Of a DNA stretch of 64,000 nucleotides, positions 22,601-33,939 are shown piece after piece. Location: assembly GCA_000697475.1 (NCBI GenBank), contig JNEU01001176.1, positions 124,001 through 188,000 of the forward strand, given 5' to 3'. The stretch is from Lichtheimia corymbifera B2541. Lineage: Eukaryota; Mucoromycota; Mucoromycetes; Mucorales; Lichtheimiaceae. How positions within the stretch are numbered: the first letter of the stretch is position 1; the number at the start of each line of letters is the position of its first letter. A program made the position numbers and the translations under genes. The notes beneath the pieces are model-generated. The model ran no database searches, was not told the DNA's origin, and worked only from the letters and a program-made list of their open reading frames with translations.

Positions 22601-22817
22601 GTTGGCTGTCATGCAACCAAAACTCTTTCGATCCACCAAAAACGTTGACCACCAGCTGCATATGGCTTCAGTACAAGAAGATTCCAGCAATAATAGTAAA
22701 CCATTGCCTCCGGGAACATACAAGCTCAAAGTAATGGCGTTGCATGCATTTGGGGATTATGAAAATGATGCAGACTACGACATTTGGTACTCGGACGAGA
22801 TGTATATCAGAAACTAG
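19681..22817 (+). CDS. Secreted subtilisin-like serine protease (S8) with PA domain
   Basis: Extracellular endopeptidase. Residues 1-19 form a signal peptide ([16 protein letters not shown]), followed by an inhibitor-I9-like propeptide. Catalytic Asp in [15 protein letters not shown], His in GHGTHVAGI, Ser in [12 protein letters not shown], with oxyanion Asn in AAAGNEG. A protease-associated domain is inserted between His and Ser ([14 protein letters not shown] to [10 protein letters not shown]), and a ~350-aa Fn3-like tail follows, as in vpr-type minor extracellular proteases. Nine exons: 19681-19968, 20034-20146, 20201-20241, 20299-20511, 20578-20907, 20974-21140, 21214-21430, 21484-21610, 21677-22817. 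The intron 21611-21676 is 66 nt with no stop in frame, so a naive ORF reads through it and wrongly inserts 22 residues just before the catalytic Ser motif. Total about 880 aa. Confidence 0.93.
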
Positions 22818-23034
22818 TAGCATACATTTGTATATTGATCATTATTCAACAAGGTTTATATTCTCTTGCACGCGTGTTATATAAAATACTCCTCGTAACC
22901 ATACTATCTATACTACGAACAATTCGATCACGTGGCAACTTGGTATAAGGGTCTTGTTTTTGGACCTTGATGATGATATAATCCAGCATGATCCCACCTT
23001 TAAAAAAAAGCCTAGTTTAGTATTGAAAAAGAAA

Positions 23035-24266
23035 TCACTCTCCTGTTATCCAATTACCATTTTGATACCGAGGTGGAAGGGCTTGGGTGGCCTCCTTGAT
23101 GGTGTTGATAATGCAAGTCTCGAGCTGTACATCGTCTACAAGTAAGAACATGTCTGTACCACCACTGGTTGATTCGACGATCCATCCTTCCTTTAAAAGC
23201 GCCGCGATCGTATCCTTGAATAGAGCGCCAATGTTCTGACTGGTGGCTGTTTGTTTTTTCTACCACAAGTTCATGTCAATAAGCAAATAGCAGCAAGCGT
23301 GAAAGAAAACGTACATGGTGTATGATGACTTGTCGAGCTAGTGTATGAAGTGGTTGATGTCCTCGTGGCTTTGTCTTTGAAAAAGGTCCTTCACTCGACG
23401 TTGAACGTAAGAATTCGAGCATCTCCTGCTTAAAGTATTTTTCATCCTTGACAATCTCGGCTTGTTGCTATAAGGAATGATCAGTAAGACTCATTTCAAC
23501 TTTTTTTGTCTAGCAATCTTACCTCGGAAGACGCAAGAAAGTCTGTCCAGTTCTCATCCATGTGCTGTTGCAACTCCTTTTTGATCTCATTTGTATCATC
23601 AATAATCTCCTGGGGTATCATGGGTGATGCAGCGTAGGTGGTTTCAAGCAAATGGGCAGCCCAGATATCATGCATTAATTGTCGGTTGTGATCGATAACA
23701 TCTATACATAGAAAACGTTTGAGTGAGAGCTTTTCATTAGAGAGGGTCATGTAAAGTATTACCGAGCTGTTGTATATTGATCTGCCTTGTATCTCGAAAG
23801 TCATTGATGCGTCCACGTACACACACAGTCGTTCCAAGAGGTAGCGGTTTGATGATCTTGCCTTGATTTTTCCATTGACAACATTGTAAGGTGGCAGTCG
23901 CATCATCCACTATTGTTGGCATGAATGTGAGCATCATCTCAAAAGAAGGCGAGATCAAGTTACCTGTATATATGATGGTATTATAGGTTTGTTCCACTGA
24001 TACAATCACTCCACACACCTCGGCATATCTTATAACGTGGCATTGGTTCAATACATAGAGATCTGACGCACTGATCAGTCATAAGGATTCCCCGATTGAC
24101 GTGTCATGTTCACTGTACCTGGCTGATCGGATAACGGTTTCAAATCGAGTACGGCCTTTGCAAAGAGCTTCAATGCAGTTGAGAATAAGGGATCGAGACC
24201 AAGAAGAGCTGAGTCGAAGAATGGAGGGTATTTGCTCATTGATAAAGAGGTACGTTGGCGCTTCAC
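23035..24266 (-). CDS. STN1: CST telomere-capping complex subunit STN1
   Basis: Partner of Ten1 in capping telomeres and in stimulating Pol alpha-primase fill-in. The minus-strand exons join in phase: LLGLDPLFSTALKLFAKAVL (typical Stn1 start), then the OB-fold with YVLNQCHVIRYAEVCGVIVS, then ATATLQCCQWKNQG, LPLGTTVCVRGRIND, TRQINIQQL. The C-terminal half (ETTYAASPMIPQEI through LARQVIIHH and GALFKDTIAALLKEGWIVE) looks like the winged-helix part. The start may be 24266 or the internal Met at 24239, which is nearer the usual Stn1 start. About 305 aa. Convergent with the protease, 217 nt apart. Confidence 0.82.
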
Positions 24267-24488
24267 TCGCGAAATCCAAATACGGAAAGACAGCTCACTC
24301 CCTCCCTCACCTTAGCAACAATGATGGCAACCTTCTTCCATGACAACAAGTGTAAAGCGCAAGCTCACGTGATTTATCCAACTCCTTTATCTGAAGATCC
24401 ATATCCCAACCCCATGCTATAAACTTTTTTGTTTTCCCAATAATGAATGATGTTCTACGCGATATTGTATTTATTTTCTATGATGATC

Positions 24489-25400
24489 CTAATTCTTTTT
24501 TGAGCCGTATTTATCGGTGAAGACATCGAGGCACTCCATTAACTCTTTATGCTTGGGGTTTGCTTGTACATTATCTGGTTTGTCCTGCATCGGTCGTTCC
24601 TGACGTACCCGGCTTGTGTTCCATAGGTCCTCAGCCTTCATGCCATTTAATGATGAACCCTCGGCGTTCTCACCACCAAGAATCTCTGGGATGGAAGACA
24701 CACCTGGTTGGTATGGGCTGACGACCACATGTGGCCTGCCTTGTGGATCAATGGAAGCTTCTTCGACATAAAAGGTACGTTGTCGTCTGTCACCATGCAA
24801 TCGAGGATTGGAAACGTAACGCTTAAAGCACAAGGCCACGACACCACCGATACCCACTGCATAGCCTTCACGATCATTGTTGAGGAATCGACCTTGGACG
24901 GGGTAACTCATCTCCACTTGATGGTCACTGTAAGTTGGACCGACAACACCGTTTGCTGGGCTATCGTTGAAAGTAACACCAAGATATTCAAAGATTTGCT
25001 CCTTCTTCAACACCTTGTCTTGTAACTTTTGACGGAAATCAGGTGAGCGTTTGGCTGCTTGCTTGACAAAATTCTTAAACTGAGCAGGTGTCATAAGAGC
25101 CACATTGTGTTCAACATGTTCGGGCCGAGGAACCGGTTTCTTCGAGTTGACAAAGTTCTCCTTCCAACGACGCACAAACATAACCTGGTCCGTCCCCGAT
25201 CGCCATGGCGTTTGATGCTCTGCCGTATCCAAATCGGAAATGGTCACAAATGGTGTGCGGATCACGCTGGGGAGGTTACGCTTCAAGCCCCAATTGCCCT
25301 TTTGCTGATTCTCTCGAGAGACGCAGTACACTTGAGCAAGCTTACGATCGTATCTCGCTAACCGTGAATTACGCAGAAGACCTGCAAACGATTTCTCCAT
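24489..25400 (-). CDS. MRP51: Mitochondrial small-subunit ribosomal protein Mrp51-like (bS1m)
   Basis: Fungal mitoribosomal protein, needed in yeast for translation of mRNAs with certain 5' leaders. Single exon. The start at 25400 was chosen because MEKSFAGLLRNSRLARYDRK matches the conserved N-terminus; a Met 44 codons upstream is in frame but its leader is low-complexity Thr/Pro. Further family features: WGLKRNLPSVIRTPFVTI, DLDTAEHQTPWRSG, the LMTPAQFKNFVKQA helix and LGVTF in the middle, then GRFLNNDREGYAVGIGGVVA. 303 aa. Gene order with TIM21 upstream on the same strand. Confidence 0.85.
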   Translation of the reverse strand: MEKSFAGLLRNSRLARYDRKLAQVYCVSRENQQKGNWGLKRNLPSVIRTPFVTISDLDTAEHQTPWRSGTDQVMFVRRWKENFVNSKKPVPRPEHVEHNVALMTPAQFKNFVKQAAKRSPDFRQKLQDKVLKKEQIFEYLGVTFNDSPANGVVGPTYSDHQVEMSYPVQGRFLNNDREGYAVGIGGVVALCFKRYVSNPRLHGDRRQRTFYVEEASIDPQGRPHVVVSPYQPGVSSIPEILGGENAEGSSLNGMKAEDLWNTSRVRQERPMQDKPDNVQANPKHKELMECLDVFTDKYGSKKN

Positions 25401-25911
25401 TCCTGGGTGTTGAAAATAAGGGAGTTGGTTGAGTGGGGTGGGTGTGGGTGTTGTATTGAAAGAGTGAAGGAAAGGGGTGCTGGCAACCAAGGCAACAGGA
25501 AGCTCAACTTTCGTGACTGACTTGCTCCACACATGTTTATTTTACATGCTCCAGCTGATACAAAGGTGTTTTATACAAGGGCAATGAATATTGTAATGCT
25601 CCATAGAAATCTTCCTTTATTCTTTTTGTATATAAAGCTATTATTGTATCTGATCCATTACAAGAGGGAGAGAGAGAGAGAGACTCCATAACCACCACCT
25701 GTCAAACAACCACCAATCCCACGTGCTGTATCAACAACCATCGAGATTTCATTCAATATGCAAAATCAAATCCAACACTAATCCAGGGTTGCTATCCATG
25801 TCCATGATATCTATATTCCCCACGCCATCTAATTTGCCATTCGAACGGATCGACATCGTTTCATAAATCAAACTCGTAGGAGATGTGCTCTTCTGTTCAA
25901 GCGTAGAGTGT
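25401..25911. other. Intergenic with short GA tract
   Basis: Promoter side of the Mrp51-like gene and 3' flank of TIM21. Contains a short GA repeat near 25668-25682 and otherwise nothing I can identify. Confidence 0.4.
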
Positions 25912-26775
25912 TCATTGTTGTTGTCCTTCTATGAAATAGCGACGGGAGGGATATCCTTGACCGGGAACATCAACAAGCAAACGCTTGTACTGCCAGGTAC
26001 CACTGTCATCCTATATAACAATACCCACATATTAAGATATGATCGCTTTTCGCATCCCTTCCTTCCTTCATACCTTGATCATTTCCTATTATACGAGTAA
26101 TGAGTATTTGTCTGGATCAATGCATCCTCCTTTCCTCATGACTTACCAACAAAGCAGTGCCTCGGTTGTCTTGTCCTTCAAGGTAGAATCGCATAAACAA
26201 ATGTGGATTGCCTTGACCATCCTCAACGATTTGATGCTGAACACGTCGATTACGCTTTCTACTTGGTTCGCCATGTGCTTTGATAGGTTTTCCCAAGAGT
26301 TCAGAGACCTAATTTCAAGAATATGAATGTTTGGTTCATATAGATGGATATCATGATGATGATGTGATGATGCCCTTACCTCGGGATGTGCATTGATACG
26401 ATCCACCGCATCTGAAAAGATAGCTGTCGTGCTGTCCGAGCCAAATAATTCTCTTCCAACCAAGAACAAAAGACCACCGGTCAATGCAACACCAGCAAGA
26501 ATAACACCAACGTTCACAGTAGCCTTGGATGCAGCCACCACTGATAAAGACAAACCATAAGAAAAACGCGTTCCATCAAACCATCCTCCTAGGTTACCTT
26601 TTTGAGGAGTCGAGAGTTCTTTCCATTCCTTGGCTGTCTTTTGGGAAATAAGCGACGATCGTGGAGCTGCTCGTTGTGGTTGCGACGGTTGCTGTTGATG
26701 GGTAGCATATGCTCGACAACGCTGTCGGATCGTGCGATTGACTACATGGCGTGTGGTCGATAGTCTATTGCGCAT
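25912..26775 (-). CDS. TIM21: Mitochondrial import translocase subunit TIM21
   Basis: Inner-membrane subunit of the TIM23 presequence translocase that contacts Tom22 and the respiratory chain. The N-terminus, MRNRLSTTRHVVNRTIRQRC, is a basic, acid-free presequence. TAKEWKELSTPQK precedes a membrane span (VGVILAGVALTGGLLFLVGR), then the intermembrane-space domain starts with ELFGSDSTTAIFSDAVDRI and continues VSELLGKPIKAHGE, HLFMRFYLEGQDNRGTA. Intron 26597-26541 is 57 nt and stop-free, so it can be mistaken for coding. A second intron follows HPE, and the last exon, near 26009-25912, encodes DSGTWQYKRLLVDVPG and ends QQQ-stop. Confidence 0.88.
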
Positions 26776-27754
26776 ACATGTTAGCTACGAACTCGACAAG
26801 CGCCCAACACGTAAATGGACATGCCTCAAAAGCTGGCTCATTGTGGGAAAAAATGTGGTGGAGAGAACAAAGACACACAACAGCGCGATTTTTCGGCCCC
26901 GGCGAATGTAGGCAATGGTGGTACAATGCCCAAGCATGATGAGGGTCATTATTCGCTGGACTGCTCTATCCCCTTCAACAATGTACTTGTCGGATCCATC
27001 CTTTTCATGCACCTATTGCAAACGCCTCACCCGATGACACAATTTAGCTGATCAATCTACACAAAAATCAACTTCCCATATACATAAAGTGACATAATAA
27101 AAAGGTCGGGATTGGCACACCGCCTGAAAATGCAACAATGAGACGCACGAAAATAACTTTTGGGAAAGGAAACAAAGAGCATTGTGAAAGTCTCTTGGTC
27201 ATGGAAAACATTTCTAAGTAGATATACCAACTCTTTATAGCGGAGGGATGATCCATCTCGCTCCAACGCTTGTACCACATACATACATATGGTAGCAAAG
27301 CAAGATCAACGGCCATCCTTGACTCTACTTATCACACTCTTGACCAATGCAAACATGGGAATGCGATATGCAAAAGGTCATCTTCCAGGCATGTGCTGCG
27401 TGTACGTGCATGTTTTTGTTCACACGGCCAGAAATAAAAGAGATTTATCAAAAGGAAAGGTGATCCCAACAAGTAGGATCAAAATTTTCTTGTCAACCAG
27501 TAATCAACTGGGCCCGTGCACTACTGTCTCCAGGACAACTCCATGACAACCAAAACCAGCTGATCCATCCTGCACACGCAAATTACCCTATATAGCCCAT
27601 GAGAAAATATCATATCATTGTTTCATCATGGATAGGCTCCTTTTTCTCCCTCCTCGTATATCACATCACCAGCCAACAATCAACAGCATGTGAAAAGAAA
27701 AAAGTGTTTTATCATGTGCAACGCCTTTTTACTTGAGGAAAAGCATGTAGCCGT
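26776..27754. other. Divergent intergenic region, TIM21 / quinone reductase
   Basis: Almost 1 kb without a gene I can support; small frames on both strands look like chance. Confidence 0.35.
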
Positions 27755-28037
27755 GGTACATAGTGAGATATCTAGGTGGCATTACTTTAAATGTATCATC
27801 CCATATTGTTTATGGAAAAGTGAGAGGACACAAAGCAAGTCAGATGAGTCACGGTAAAAGATGTACATTAAATGTTGTGTTACTTTCGAGGCGCCGCTTT
27901 GATTACCATAATCGCGAACAATACAAAGAAAGAACACGCATACTCGCCACTCCTTTGTGTGCCCTGATCTGAAAGTGCATAAATCCCATTTCCTTTCTAC
28001 TCACTCGCTTCTTCTTTTCCCACAACAAACAAACACA
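27755..28037 (+). promoter_or_regulatory. Promoter of quinone oxidoreductase copy 1 (conserved with copy 2)
   Basis: Aligns with 29815-30057 through ctaggtggcattac, gtttatggaaa, gtgttactttcgaggcgccg and ccactcctttgtgtg. A near-palindrome gattaccataatc at 27901-27913 corresponds to the perfect one in copy 2. Retention of these blocks while the rest diverges suggests function. Confidence 0.5.
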
Positions 28038-29213
28038 ATGACTGATTCCTACAAGATCCCATCCACCATGCACGCCTTACAGCTGGTCCACTATGGCCCA
28101 GCAGAGGAAGCACTCAAATACGTCGAGATCAAGACACCTGCCATTCGCAATCCCAATGACATTTTGGTCAAGGTCAAAGCTGTTAGTGTCAACCCTGTCG
28201 AAGCCAAATACCGTGCAGGCAACGTTCCCGATATTATATTCAAGAGCCCACCCAATATCATTGGAAGCGATTATGCGGGTATTGTGGTAGCCAAGGGCTC
28301 GGCAGTCAAGGATTTTGAGATTGGTGACGAAGTTTATGGTGGTTTGAGTATACCCATTGGCCAAGAGTACGGTGCATATGCAGAATACGTAAGTAACTAT
28401 CCACGTTGATATGGATGAAATACAACGATATTGAGTCTATATAGCTTGTTGCCACACTCGGTAAAGGTGCGATCGTGAAGAAACCAAGCAACATGTCATT
28501 TGAAGAAGCCGCTGCTGTTGGTATTGCTGGTGAGTACATATGCTCTTAAAGACGATCATATGCTGATCCGTGTTCGTTCAGGTATCACAGCCTTCCAAGG
28601 TATTGTTGTTCTAGGAAACATGCCTATCGAGAGCAGTAGCGGAAAGAAAATCCTCGTCATTGGTGGCTCTGGTGGGGTTGGCACGTATGCTGTTCAACTT
28701 GGCAAGGCTATCGGCGCACATGTGGTGGCCATTTGCAGCGAGAGGAATTCAGAATTAGTATCCAGCTTGGGTGCAGATCGAATCGTTGCCTATAACCTTC
28801 AGCATGAGATGGATGAATTGAAGAAGGAGGTGGATAGCTATGATTTGATCTTTGACTGCGTTGGTGGCGACGACTATTACAACCAATTCGTGGGCTTGTT
28901 GAAGAAAGGATCCGTTTACGCTACTGCTGTTGGTCCTCAAATGCATGTTGGTGCTGAAAAAGTCGGTATCTTTGGTGGCCTCAAGATGGGATTGACCGTT
29001 ATGGGACGCTTAATTGCTGGATGTCGTCCATATCGTGTGGTGGTGCATTTACCCTGGGACCGGTTTGCTGGCGAGTTACATCCACTTTTGGCCAATGGTT
29101 CTATAAAGAGTGTCCTTCGAGATGATCAGCTATTTGATCTTAAGGATGGTGCCAAAGCACACTTGAAACTTGAATCTCATCGAACAGTGGGCAAGATTGT
29201 CCTTCGCGTTTAA
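28038..29213 (+). CDS. Zinc-independent quinone oxidoreductase (MDR family), copy 1
   Basis: NADPH-dependent reductase/enoyl-reductase-like member of the medium-chain dehydrogenase superfamily. Exons 28038-28388, 28445-28529 and 28582-29213, 355 aa. GroES-like domain: VKVKAVSVNPVEAKYRAG, IIGSDYAGIVV and GDEVYGG. The Rossmann nucleotide site is GGSGGVGTYAVQLGKAIGAH; FDCVGGDDYY follows. No structural-zinc Cys cluster and the catalytic-zinc Cys is absent, as in quinone oxidoreductases. The C-terminus KLESHRTVGKIVLRV is the standard family end. Substrate unknown. An apparent start at 28500 lies just inside exon 2 and its frame crosses the second intron. Confidence 0.9.
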
Positions 29214-29344
29214 CTGCTTCCCTTTCTCTATTGCTACTACCATCTTTCACTTTCCTATCCTCAATCCGCTTTTATTTTCGCATCATATGAATATATATAC
29301 TTCGCATCTACTACCTTGCTTTACTAAATAAAACTTCCTTCATT

Positions 29345-29800
29345 TAACTTTTCTGTATATTTGATTCCCTATCTTTTCGTTTTTGATACAGTAAATTCTT
29401 TCACTTTGGCTACAATCATACCAGCAAGTTATCATAAAGGCCATTTGCAATCTTTGCAAGGGTTTTGTATCCAAATGCAAGCACAAAGTCAACTTACAGC
29501 CTATTTTGCTCGTCTGTGCATATTTCTAAAGCATTGGTTTGTTCGCTAGTGAAGAAAAAGTGGATAGCCTTGGTGGACACCAACACGTAATCAATGCCAA
29601 ATCAATTAGGCTTGGGTACTAAAATCGATACCTCAAGTAAGAGATCAACAAGTTGTGGACTCTTCTTGATGCTCGCCACACTTGTTGTACCAATGAGAAT
29701 GTTTGGCATTTGTAAAATAGAAGGCGTCGAGATGACAGCAATGAAACCAGCGCTGCATTTTAAAGTGGTGGTGATGGTGACATGATAATTGTGTCAATGC
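29345..29800 (-). pseudogene. Decayed copy of the PPCDC gene
   Basis: On the minus strand, pieces of the PPCDC gene at 31345-32261 are recognisable in order: the 5' exon (atgccaaacattctcattgg-like, at about 29710-29640), the HFFFTSE-region exon with changes (about 29590-29530), the A-N-x-L-A-K-I exon (about 29480-29440), and the 3' exon end (about 29400-29350). The exons carrying the PAMNxNMW motif and the substrate-flap ACGD motif are missing and frames are broken. It marks the inner junction of a two-gene tandem duplication. Confidence 0.8.
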
Positions 29801-29814
29801 AGCCAGACCGAGCT

Positions 29815-30057
29815 AGGTGGCATTACCAAAAAGTATCGTCTCATCATTGTTTATGGAAAGTGAGGACACGTGGCAAGTCAAACATTAAAAGCCGTGTTAC
29901 TTTCGAGGCGCCGCTCTGATTACCGTAATCGCGAACAATACAAAAAAAGCAAGAACACGCAGACTCGCCACTCCTTTGTGTGACCTGATCCGAAGTGCAT
30001 AAATCCCATTCCCTTTGTAATCACTTGCTTCTTCTTTTCTTACAACAAACACACACA
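29815..30057 (+). promoter_or_regulatory. Promoter of quinone oxidoreductase copy 2
   Basis: Homologous to 27755-28037. Contains a perfect palindrome gattaccgtaatc at 29918-29930 (two TTAC half-sites one base apart, close to Yap1/Pap1-type sites) followed directly by gcgaacaatac in both copies. Confidence 0.5.
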
Positions 30058-31241
30058 ATGACTGATTCCTACAAGATCCCATCCACCATGCACGCCTTGC
30101 AGCTGGTTCGCTATGGTCCAGCAGAGGAAGCACTCAAATACGTCGAGATCAAGACACCTGCCATTCGCAATCCCAATGACATTTTGGTCAAGGTCAAAGC
30201 TGTTAGTGTCAACCCTATCGAAGCCAAATACCGTGCAGGCAACGTGCCCGATATGCTGTTCAAGAATCCACCCAATATCATTGGAAGCGATTATGCGGGT
30301 ATTGTGGTAGCCAAGGGCTCGGCAGTCAAGGACTTTGAGATTGGTGACGAAGTTTATGGTGGTATGGGTGTACCCATTGGTCAAGAGTACGGTGCATATG
30401 CTGAATACGTAAGTAACTATACACAATGGCATGGATGTAATACAGCGATATTAAGCATTTTGATATATGTAGCTTGTTGCCACGCTTGGTAAAGGTGCAA
30501 TCGTGAAGAAACCAAGCAACATGTCGTTTGAAGAAGCTGCTGCTGTTGGTATTGCTGGTAGGTGTCCATGGTTTTAAAGATGGTTGTAGCAACATACTAA
30601 ATTGATATTCAGGCATTACTTCCTTCCAAGGTATTGTTGTTCTCGGAAACATACCGATCAAGAGCAGCGGAAGGAAAATCCTTGTCATTGGTGGCTCTGG
30701 TGGTGTTGGAACGTACGCTGTTCAAGTTGGCAAGGCTATCGGTGCACACGTGGTGGCCATTTGCAGTGAAAGAAATTCTGAATTTGTGTCCAGCTTGGGT
30801 GCAGATCGAACCGTTGCCTATAACCTGAAGCACGAGATGGATGAATTGAAGAAGGAGGTGAATAGCTATGATGCGATCTTTGACTGCGTTGGTGGTGACG
30901 ATTATTATAACCAATGTGTGGGCTTGTTGAAGAAAGGATCCGTTTACGCTACTGCTGTTGGCCCTCAGCAGCATGCTGGTGCTGAGAAAGTCGGTATATT
31001 TGGTGGTCTCAAGATGGCATTGACCGTTTTGGGACGCTTAATTGCTGGGTGTCGTCCATATCGTGTGGTGGTACATTTACCTTGGAATCGGTTCGCTGAC
31101 GATTTACATCCGCTTTTGGCCAATGGTTCTGTAAAGAGCGTACTTCGAGACGATCAAATATTTGACCTTAAGGATGGCGCCAAGGCACACTTGAAACTTG
31201 AATCTCATCGAACAGTGGGCAAGATTGTCCTTCGTGTTTAA
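30058..31241 (+). CDS. Quinone oxidoreductase (MDR family), copy 2
   Basis: Tandem paralogue of the gene at 28038, with the same three-exon structure (30058-30408, 30473-30557, 30613-31241), 354 aa. Most of the protein is identical; it has one residue fewer in IPIKSSGRKILVIGG, and most changes are conservative. Same GGSGGVGTYAVQVGKAIGAH nucleotide site and same C-terminus. Both copies look functional: no stops, intact splice sites and similar promoters. Introns have diverged more than exons, arguing for purifying selection on both. Confidence 0.9.
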
Positions 31242-31344
31242 TTGCTTCCCTTCCCCTACTGCTACTACATATCATCCTCATTCCACTTTTATTTCCACCT
31301 CATACATATGAATATACATCTATCTTTGCATCTACCTTGCTTTA

Positions 31345-32261
31345 TTAAATAAGACTTCCTTCATCCAACTTTTCTGATTTTGGTATATCTGATTTCCCTA
31401 TCTTTTCGTTTTTGATGAATTCTTTCACTTTGGCCACAATCACAGCAGGTTCTTCCATCGCTCCTATACCTATGACAGCATGTTAATACCATGTATGATA
31501 CGATAACCCACATATACAGCTTTAACTTACCAGTATCTCCACATGCCAATGTCTTACTAATGGGACTAATCACTTGAAACTTGAGCAGCTCTTGCAAGAC
31601 ACCGAGATGACGAGCGGTAAAGGGGTGCATCCACATGTTGGTGTTCATAGCAGGGCACACAATGACTGGCTTTATAGGATTCCAAGCTCGTAAGACACAT
31701 GTCTACATTAGTAAGCGATGTGTGAGAGATCTAGTAGAGAGACACGTGACATTGACCTACCAGCAAGTTATCACAAAGGCCATTTGCGATCTTTGCAAGG
31801 GTATTTGCATCCAAAGGTGCAAGGACTAGCACATCGGCCCAATTACGCAACTACAACATAACACTATCTATCAGATGAAGATACGCAGGGTGTGAAAGTG
31901 TGTAAACCTACGTCAATATGTAGCACTGGATCGGTTTTCTTTGCCCACATCTATATAGAAGAAGCCCGTTAATATCCTTCCTGTCTAGTTTGAAATATGA
32001 TCCTTCAACTTACAGCCCATTCTTGCTCGTCTGTGCATATTTCAGCGTTGACTTGTTCGCTGGTGAAGAAAAAGTGAGCAGCCTTGGTGGGCACGACCTT
32101 GACCGAGACGTCGGGAATCTGTAGACACACACCAATCGTCAATGGCCAAGTCCCCCATTCGGCATGAGTAATAAAAGCTATACCTCAAGGAAGAGATCAA
32201 CAAGTTGTGGAATCTTGATACTCGCCACACTTCCTGTTGCACCAATGAGAACGTTTGGCAT
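31345..32261 (-). CDS. PPCDC: Phosphopantothenoylcysteine decarboxylase (PPCDC/Hal3 family)
   Basis: HFCD-type flavoprotein of coenzyme A synthesis, making 4'-phosphopantetheine. The minus-strand exons join in phase: MPNVLIGATGSVASIKIPQL (FMN phosphate loop GATGS), then KAAHFFF with the catalytic His, LRNWADVLVLAPLDANTLAK, NLLTCVLRAWN, CPAMNTNMWMHP (the PAMNxxMW signature with catalytic Asn), and ACGDTG-IGAMEEP with the flap Cys. About 200 aa, a bona fide short enzyme without the long acidic tail of yeast Hal3. The start at 32261 is the first Met before the fold. Its stop codon at 31347-31345 lies in the tttattaaataag stretch that probably also serves as the poly(A) signal of the convergent quinone reductase. 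Confidence 0.9.
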
Positions 32262-32572
32262 TTGTAAAATAGAAAGCGTCGAGATAGCAACAGTGAAACC
32301 AGCGCTGCATTTAAAGTGGGTGGTGGTGACATGATGATTGTGCAATGCAGGCTGCTCGAATTTCCTAATGCGTCGGTCCCCCGCCCACCCATTCACTATG
32401 TTTAAATCTTTCGTTTCATGTATAATATCGCGACTGTCATTCAAAGTAATTCTGGGAGTAATAAGGGAATATAGATTTATGTATATATTGGTCAAAAGAA
32501 CACTACAACTATGTACACATGGATCGTAAAAAGCTTCTTCAGCTCAACTATAGAATATAGTAATAATAAAGA

Positions 32573-33939
32573 TTAATGATATGCAATGTCAAATGGATGC
32601 TCTTCACTCACTTGCTTGAAAATGTCAAAGTTAACGATCGCTACGGGTCGCTTAGCAGTCGAGGCATTATCATGGCTACTAGCAGATTCAGATTGCCTAC
32701 GATTGGATGAAAAGTTTGGCCTTGGCGACCTGCTTGTTGTCAGGTGATTGCGATCATTCAAACGAGGCTTTTTGGTAGTTGGTATGCATTCTGACGAGGA
32801 AGGGGATGATGATGGTGTATTCTTTGCTGGTGATGATATTCGAGGAGGTGGCTGTACAAGTGGGCGGTATATGGGTGAGCGAGGTGGCATATGTTGTTGC
32901 TCATAGAGTGAATTGTATGCGCGTGTCAAAGCGGATCCAGGTCGTTGATTAGATGATGTTGTAGTTGTTTGCATAGAAGAAAGTCTTTGTGGTCGTTGAT
33001 TGGCAACCGTTGACGGGGATGGTTTGGATTTATAGATAGCATGCCTACAAAATGTTAATCATGCTGCTGCTACTATTGCTGCTCCTTTGATCCATCACTT
33101 ACGTTCTTTCAGCCGCTTTGCGAGTTTCTCGGAATAGCTTGCTTGTTGTAGATCGCTCTATTATGCACACAAGAGATTAACTTGATAATCCAAGTAAATA
33201 TTTCCCATGTCCCAACTTACTCGCAGCTTCATAAGTGGTAGTTTTACGACCTTGTATCGGTACCACACCCGACAAGACCTTAATGGATTTGGCTGCCTTT
33301 TCAGATTGGATTTTGTTGTATTCCTTTTTCATCTTTGCCCTGGCCATTTGTCGACGCCGTTCATTTTCTTGCACGCGTTCCTATATATGGGTGTGGGTGT
33401 GAGAGTTAACAACGTGGGATTATTGATAAAGGTGTATAGTAATATGCTTACATGGTAAAGTTGCCTCCAATCAGTGAATTCAGGGTAAACATCTTGGTTA
33501 TAAGCTTCTCGGATATCGGAAAATGATAAGCAATGCGGTAGCCACAGCTCTACATAATAAATTGCTAAGTAACACCAACGGGAAATGGAGTTTTGCTTTT
33601 TGTTTATGTACCAATTGATTCTGGGATCAGATGCTGAGCAAAATAGATGAATTCATGTGAGATGCAAGTGATAAAGACACGGGAGGGTGTATGAGGGTGC
33701 TATTTGACTTACTGGATTGATTCGCTCGATACGATCGAGTTGCTGTGGTGTTGCTTTGCAAAGAGCTTCCCTTAACAAACTGTACGGAGCCCTTCCAACG
33801 TCGTCGAGAACTATGAGCAAGTTGAGCACGGATGAGCCGAGATGACTAGGACGTTTCGTAATGGCATCGTCTTACAATCCAAATGGCGGGCGAGAACATC
33901 TTGAGAACAGGCGACAAGTGATTTGATCTCTTTGGGCAT
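32573..33939 (-). CDS. ELA1: Elongin-A
   Basis: Transcription elongation factor and substrate receptor of the Elongin BC-Cul3-type ubiquitin ligase acting on Pol II. The minus-strand join reads MPKEIKSLVACSQDVLARHL, then DDVGRAPYSLLREALCKATP, QQLDRIERINPHLIPESI, ELWLPHC, YNQDVYPEFTDWRQLYH. This is the elongin-A domain with its BC-box region (PYSLLREAL) and DELW-like core. A basic helix EN-ERRRQMARAKMKKEYNK follows, then a Ser/Pro-rich unstructured tail to 32573. The start at 33939 was chosen for its match to the family; an upstream in-frame Met adds an unlikely His/Phe-rich stretch. About 330 aa. Confidence 0.85.

Noticed and set aside
21447..22817. Continuous 456-codon protease exon
   Set aside because: It includes an upstream intron end and the 66-nt intron 21611-21676; removing it restores the standard SGTSMASPH context.
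27057..27316. Minus-strand frames between TIM21 and the reductase
   Set aside because: Short, overlapping in two frames, no motif, no splice support.
28500..29213. Independent reductase start at 28500
   Set aside because: The Met-like start is in another frame within exon 2, and the reading crosses the intron 28530-28581.
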